A stretch of DNA of 64,000 nt from NCBI RefSeq assembly GCF_001742745.1, contig NZ_MJAK01000001.1:1-64000 (forward strand), read 5' to 3'. Each line of letters starts with the position of its first letter. Position 1 is the stretch's first letter. Below the pieces are notes generated by a model. The model searched no databases. It saw nothing but the letters and a program-made list of their open reading frames with translations, and had not been told where the DNA came from. A program made the position numbers and the translations under genes. Source of the stretch: Curtobacterium sp. ER1/6. GTDB lineage: Bacteria > Actinomycetota > Actinomycetes > Actinomycetales > Microbacteriaceae. This document shows positions 61,265-64,000 of the stretch, one piece after another.

Positions 61265-61618
61265 ATGCAGCTCCTCGACCACGTCGACGCAGCGTCCCTG
61301 CGCACCGACGTCCCGGACTTCCGTCCCGGCGACACCATCAAGGTGCACGTCAACATCATCGAAGGCACGCGCTCGCGTGTCCAGGTCTTCCAGGGCGTCG
61401 TCATCGCGCGCCAGGGTCACGGCCTCGGTGAGACCTTCAAGGTCCGCAAGGTGAGCTTCCAGGTCGGCGTCGAGCGCTGGTTCCCGGTGCACTCCCCGAT
61501 CATCGACCACATCGAGGTCGTCACCCGCGGTGACGTCCGCCGCGCGAAGCTGTACTACCTGCGCGAGCTGCGCGGCAAGGCAGCCCGCCGCAAGATCAAG
61601 GAGAAGCGCGACGCCTGA
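61265..61618 (+). CDS. rplS: 50S ribosomal protein L19
   Basis: A 117-aa bL19 located at the 30S-50S interface. [61 protein letters not shown] is essentially the family consensus, and [27 protein letters not shown] is the C-terminus. ATG 61265 follows GAGTGAACGACC, a weak ribosome-binding site. It is divergent from map. Confidence 0.97.
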   Translation: MQLLDHVDAASLRTDVPDFRPGDTIKVHVNIIEGTRSRVQVFQGVVIARQGHGLGETFKVRKVSFQVGVERWFPVHSPIIDHIEVVTRGDVRRAKLYYLRELRGKAARRKIKEKRDA

Positions 61619-61687
61619 TCGCCTTCACAGTGAGCGCCCGCGAGCCGGGTGCCGCTGGACGCCCCTCGCCGATGTACGGTTGTGCAT

Positions 61688-61708
61688 CGACGGGGGGCTT
61701 TCCCGTCG
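61688..61708 (+). terminator. Possible terminator after rplS
   Basis: CGACGGG (61688-61694) pairs with CCCGTCG (61702-61708) around a 7-base loop containing CTTT. It lies 70 bases after the rplS stop. Confidence 0.45.
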
Positions 61709-61733
61709 TGCGCGCCGTCGGGGCGCGGACGGT

Positions 61734-61786
61734 CTGCACGCTCGTCGAGCGTGAGTGGGAACCTGCACGCTCCTCGAGCGTGGGTG
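61734..61786. promoter_or_regulatory. Tandem dyads upstream of lepB
   Basis: CTGCACGCTCGTCGAGCGTG at 61734-61753 and CTGCACGCTCCTCGAGCGTG at 61763-61782 are near-identical, 29 bases apart. Each contains the inverted repeat CACGCTC/GAGCGTG. The pair ends 16 bases before the lepB ATG. They could be paired operators or two small mRNA hairpins. Confidence 0.5.
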
Positions 61787-61801
61787 TGAACGAGAGCTGG
61801 G

Positions 61802-62545
61802 ATGACGGACACGACGCAAGGATCGGGGCGCCGCCCGCAGACCGAGAAGAAGGGCAACGGCGTCCTGACGTTCCTGCGGGACCTGGTCATCATCTTCCTC
61901 GCCGCGCTGCTCGTCTCGTTCCTCGTGAAGACGTTCCTGATCCGGTCGTTCTACATCCCGTCGGAGTCGATGGAGGACACCCTCCACGTGAACGACCGCG
62001 TGATCGTGAACGAACTCGTGCCGGACGTCGTGTCACTCAAGCGCGGCGACGTCGTCGTCTTCAAGGACCCGGGTGGATGGCTCACCGGCTCCGAGGTGCC
62101 GAGCGTGGCACCGACGACGCAGCCCGCGAAGGCGATCGACTTCCTGCTCACCCAGGTCGGGCTCGGGACCGGCGACAGCGACGACCACCTCATCAAGCGG
62201 GTGATCGGCCTGCCGGGCGACAAGGTGACGTGCTGCAACGACCTCGGCCAGATGTCGGTGAACGGCGTGCCGCTCAAGGAGCCGTACACGCTGTTGCCGA
62301 ACGGGGCGCCAGCCTCCGCCGACCCGTTCTCGGTCACCGTTCCCGAGGGCACCATCTGGGTGATGGGGGACAACCGGAACAACTCGCGGGACTCCAGGTA
62401 CAACCGCGACACCCCGTCGAAGGGCTTCGTGCCGCTGTCCGACGTCACCGGTCGCGCCTTCGTCATCTCGTGGCCGATGAGCCGCTGGACCTGGCTCGAC
62501 GACCACCCCGAGGTCTTCGCGGGCGTGGAGGAGAAGGACGAGTGA
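61802..62545 (+). CDS. lepB: Signal peptidase I
   Basis: A 247-aa membrane serine protease that removes signal peptides from Sec/Tat exports. One N-terminal transmembrane helix spans about 23-43 (FLRDLVIIFLAALLVSFLVK). The catalytic Ser is in YIPSESMEDTL, and the catalytic Lys is in DHLIKRVIGLPGD. GDNRNNSRDSRY is box E. ATG 61802 lacks an evident Shine-Dalgarno. The stop overlaps rnhB. Confidence 0.95.
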   Translation: MTDTTQGSGRRPQTEKKGNGVLTFLRDLVIIFLAALLVSFLVKTFLIRSFYIPSESMEDTLHVNDRVIVNELVPDVVSLKRGDVVVFKDPGGWLTGSEVPSVAPTTQPAKAIDFLLTQVGLGTGDSDDHLIKRVIGLPGDKVTCCNDLGQMSVNGVPLKEPYTLLPNGAPASADPFSVTVPEGTIWVMGDNRNNSRDSRYNRDTPSKGFVPLSDVTGRAFVISWPMSRWTWLDDHPEVFAGVEEKDE

Positions 62546-63246
62546 CCGCCGTCCGGCCGTCGCTCCGTGTCGAGAAGCGGTTGCTCGGCGCCGGTCGTGT
62601 GACGGTCATCGGCATGGACGAGGTCGGCCGCGGGGCGATCGCGGGTCCGGTCGCGGTCGGGGTCGCCGCCGTGACGATCGACGTCGGCCGCGTACCCGAG
62701 GGGCTCGCCGACTCGAAGCTCCTGTCCGCGACCCGGCGCACCGAGCTGGTGCCCGTGGTGCGACGGTGGGCGCGCACGGCCGTCGGGATGACCGCCGCCG
62801 AGGTCGTCGACCAGCAGGGGATCGTCCCGGCGTTGGGTCAGGCCGGCGCGGCAGCCCTCGGCGCATTGGTGCGCGACGGACTGTCGCTCGACGGTGCCGT
62901 CGTCGTGCTCGACGGGTCCTCCGACTGGCTCTCCCGCGCGCTGCCGCCGGTCCTCGCCTCCACGGACGGGCCGCTCGAGGTCGTCGTCCGCGTCAAGGCG
63001 GACCGCGACTGCGCGTCGGTCGCCGCGGCGTCGGTCGTGGCGAAGGTCGAGCGGGACGCCCTGATGGTGGCCGCCCACGACGACGCCCCGCACTACGCCT
63101 GGGCATCGAACAAGGGGTACGGGTCGACGGCCCACTACGACGGAATCCGGGCCGTCGGAGCGCACGCGCTGCACCGGAAGAGCTGGCTGCACCAGGCGTC
63201 GGCCGTGGCCCTCGACGGCTTCGACCTGCTCTCCGCCGTCGGCTGA
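62542..63246 (+). CDS. rnhB: Ribonuclease HII
   Basis: A 234-aa RNase H2-type enzyme that nicks DNA at misincorporated ribonucleotides. GMDEVGRGAIAGPV holds the catalytic Asp-Glu pair, LADSKLLSATRR follows, KADRDCASVAAASVVAKVERD carries further acidic ligands, and NKGYGSTAHYDGI is the GYGT-like motif. GTG 62542 overlaps the lepB stop (GTGA). Confidence 0.95.
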   Translation: MTAVRPSLRVEKRLLGAGRVTVIGMDEVGRGAIAGPVAVGVAAVTIDVGRVPEGLADSKLLSATRRTELVPVVRRWARTAVGMTAAEVVDQQGIVPALGQAGAAALGALVRDGLSLDGAVVVLDGSSDWLSRALPPVLASTDGPLEVVVRVKADRDCASVAAASVVAKVERDALMVAAHDDAPHYAWASNKGYGSTAHYDGIRAVGAHALHRKSWLHQASAVALDGFDLLSAVG

Positions 63247-63278
63247 GACCGCGTCGTCCATCGTCGGTCCGGTCGCCG

Positions 63279-63284
63279 TAGACT
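63279..63284 (+). promoter_or_regulatory. -10 element of DUF2469 gene
   Basis: TAGACT, 9 bases before ATG 63294. Confidence 0.45.
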
Positions 63285-63293
63285 GTGCGGGCG

Positions 63294-63617
63294 ATGGATG
63301 ACGACGAATTCGACGACTACGACCGCGAGGTCGAACTTGCCCTGTACCGCGAGTACCGCGACGTCGTGTCGCAGTTCCGGTACGTGGTCGAGACCGAGCG
63401 GCGGTTCTACCTGGCGAACGAGGTCGACCTCGTTCGCCGTGACACCGAGCACGACTTCTACTTCGAACTGACGATGAACGACGTGTGGGTCTGGGACGTC
63501 TACCGTTCCGACCGGTTCGTGAAGTCCGTCCGTGTGCTCACCTTCAAGGACGTGAACGTCGAGGAACTCACCTCGCGGGAACTCGAACTCCCGAAGGAAC
63601 TCGCGCTCGACGAGTGA
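63294..63617 (+). CDS. DUF2469 family protein
   Basis: A 107-aa acidic protein. MDDDEFDDYDREVELALYREYRDVVSQFRYVVETERRFYLAN is the conserved start of this actinobacterium-specific family, nearly always found beside rnhB. The function is unknown; the fold is predicted alpha/beta with a central NEVDLV...FYFELTMNDVWVWDVYRS strand pair. ATG 63294 is preferred over GTG 63285 because a -10 hexamer abuts the latter. Confidence 0.9.
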   Translation: MDDDEFDDYDREVELALYREYRDVVSQFRYVVETERRFYLANEVDLVRRDTEHDFYFELTMNDVWVWDVYRSDRFVKSVRVLTFKDVNVEELTSRELELPKELALDE

Positions 63618-63632
63618 TCTTCGACTTCGTGT

Positions 63633-63660
63633 CCGGAATTGCGACGCGAGGGCATTCCGG
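63633..63660. other. Inverted repeat between DUF2469 gene and lsr2
   Basis: CCGGAAT (63633-63639) and ATTCCGG (63654-63660) flank a 14-base loop. It directly abuts the lsr2 -35 element. It could terminate the DUF2469 gene or be an operator. Confidence 0.4.
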
Positions 63661-63689
63661 TGACATTCCTGCAATTGTCGCGCTACGGT
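63660..63689 (+). promoter_or_regulatory. Promoter of lsr2
   Basis: GTGACA (63660-63665) and TACGGT (63684-63689) are spaced by 18 bases, giving a leader of about 30 nt with AGGAG at 63715-63719. Confidence 0.55.
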
Positions 63690-63725
63690 GGTGGAGATCC
63701 CCACCCCTCGACCCAGGAGCACGAC

Positions 63726-64000
63726 ATGGCACAGAAGGTCACCGTCCAGCTCGTCGACGACCTCGACGACTCACCCATCACCGCCGGTGAAGGCCGGACC
63801 GTCGAATTCGCATTCGACGGTTCCAACTACGAGATCGACCTCTCCGACGACAACGTGGACAAGTTCCGCGAGGCGATCTCCGACTACGTCGCCGCAGCAC
63901 GCAAGGTCTCCGGCCGTCGTTCCGGTGGGAGCGCTGGTTCCGCGCCGAAGTCCGCCCCGAAGCGCGGCAACTCCGAGGAACTCGCCAAGATCCGCGACTG
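63726..64000 (+). CDS. lsr2: Lsr2 nucleoid-associated protein (partial, runs off the window)
   Basis: An H-NS-like xenogeneic silencer that bridges AT-rich DNA in actinobacteria. The visible 91 residues include the N-terminal dimerisation domain, starting MAQKVTVQLVDDLDDSPI and continuing EFAFDGSNYEIDLSDDNVDKFREAISDYVAAARKV. A basic Ser/Gly/Lys linker follows, then NSEELAKIRD, the start of the C-terminal domain. The AT-hook-like RGR motif lies beyond the window. ATG 63726 has AGGAG at 63715-63719. Confidence 0.95.
   Translation, partial: MAQKVTVQLVDDLDDSPITAGEGRTVEFAFDGSNYEIDLSDDNVDKFREAISDYVAAARKVSGRRSGGSAGSAPKSAPKRGNSEELAKIRD

Overview
The window is very GC-rich, densely coded DNA with the gene order and protein families of a Gram-positive actinobacterium. 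Lsr2, DUF3515 next to thiL, paired crcB genes, LipA/LipB, DUF2469 beside rnhB, and the rplS-lepB-rnhB-DUF2469 order all point to Actinomycetota. The overall set most resembles Microbacteriaceae (Curtobacterium or a close relative). The family and genus are inferences from gene content; no database was searched. There is no sign of a prophage, insertion sequence, CRISPR array or plasmid gene. This is chromosomal backbone carrying a few accessory blocks.

Layout. 1-2970: end of an rRNA operon (5S rRNA), gltX with a thioredoxin-reductase-like flavoprotein, then tRNA-Gln. 3049-14329: a surface-polysaccharide block with four GT2 glycosyltransferases, a GT14-like transferase, a flippase, a polytopic membrane protein and a secreted GH16-type hydrolase. 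14474-18345: a carbohydrate ABC importer (lipoprotein plus two permeases) preceded by a LacI-type palindrome. 18520-22644: a metallo-hydrolase, two identical tRNA-Glu genes, a MarR regulator divergent from an FAD monooxygenase, and a flavin monooxygenase-like gene. 22733-28012: a compact iron-regulated hydroxamate siderophore operon of the desferrioxamine type, in which the acyltransferase and NIS synthetase are fused. 28086-31089: RidA, two fluoride channels, a histidine phosphatase and a FUSC membrane protein. 31314-37804: a tightly overlapping operon leuC-leuD-murA-plsC-gpsA-ddl joining leucine, peptidoglycan and phospholipid synthesis. 37863-42830: DUF3515 lipoprotein, thiL, rsmD, recG, coaD. 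42889-49161: DUF177-rpmF-rnc-mutM-smc. 49235-58150: a TerC protein under a manganese (yybP-ykoY) riboswitch, the SRP pair ftsY and ffh flanking lipA/lipB, a YbdK-type ligase, and an old-yellow-enzyme-type reductase. 58333-64000: rpsP-khpA-rimM-trmD, map, rplS-lepB-rnhB-DUF2469, and the start of lsr2.

Regulatory structure is unusually readable. Many genes have a TAnnnT hexamer 6-9 bases before the start codon, which predicts leaderless mRNAs. A family of eight intergenic palindromes shares the arm GACGGGAGGCSCG; five of them fill the gaps between convergent genes. The TerC leader carries an aptamer whose closing strand can pair either with its partner or with an identical 8-base copy that contains the ribosome-binding site. 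The siderophore operon has a near-consensus DtxR/IdeR box one base before its start codon.
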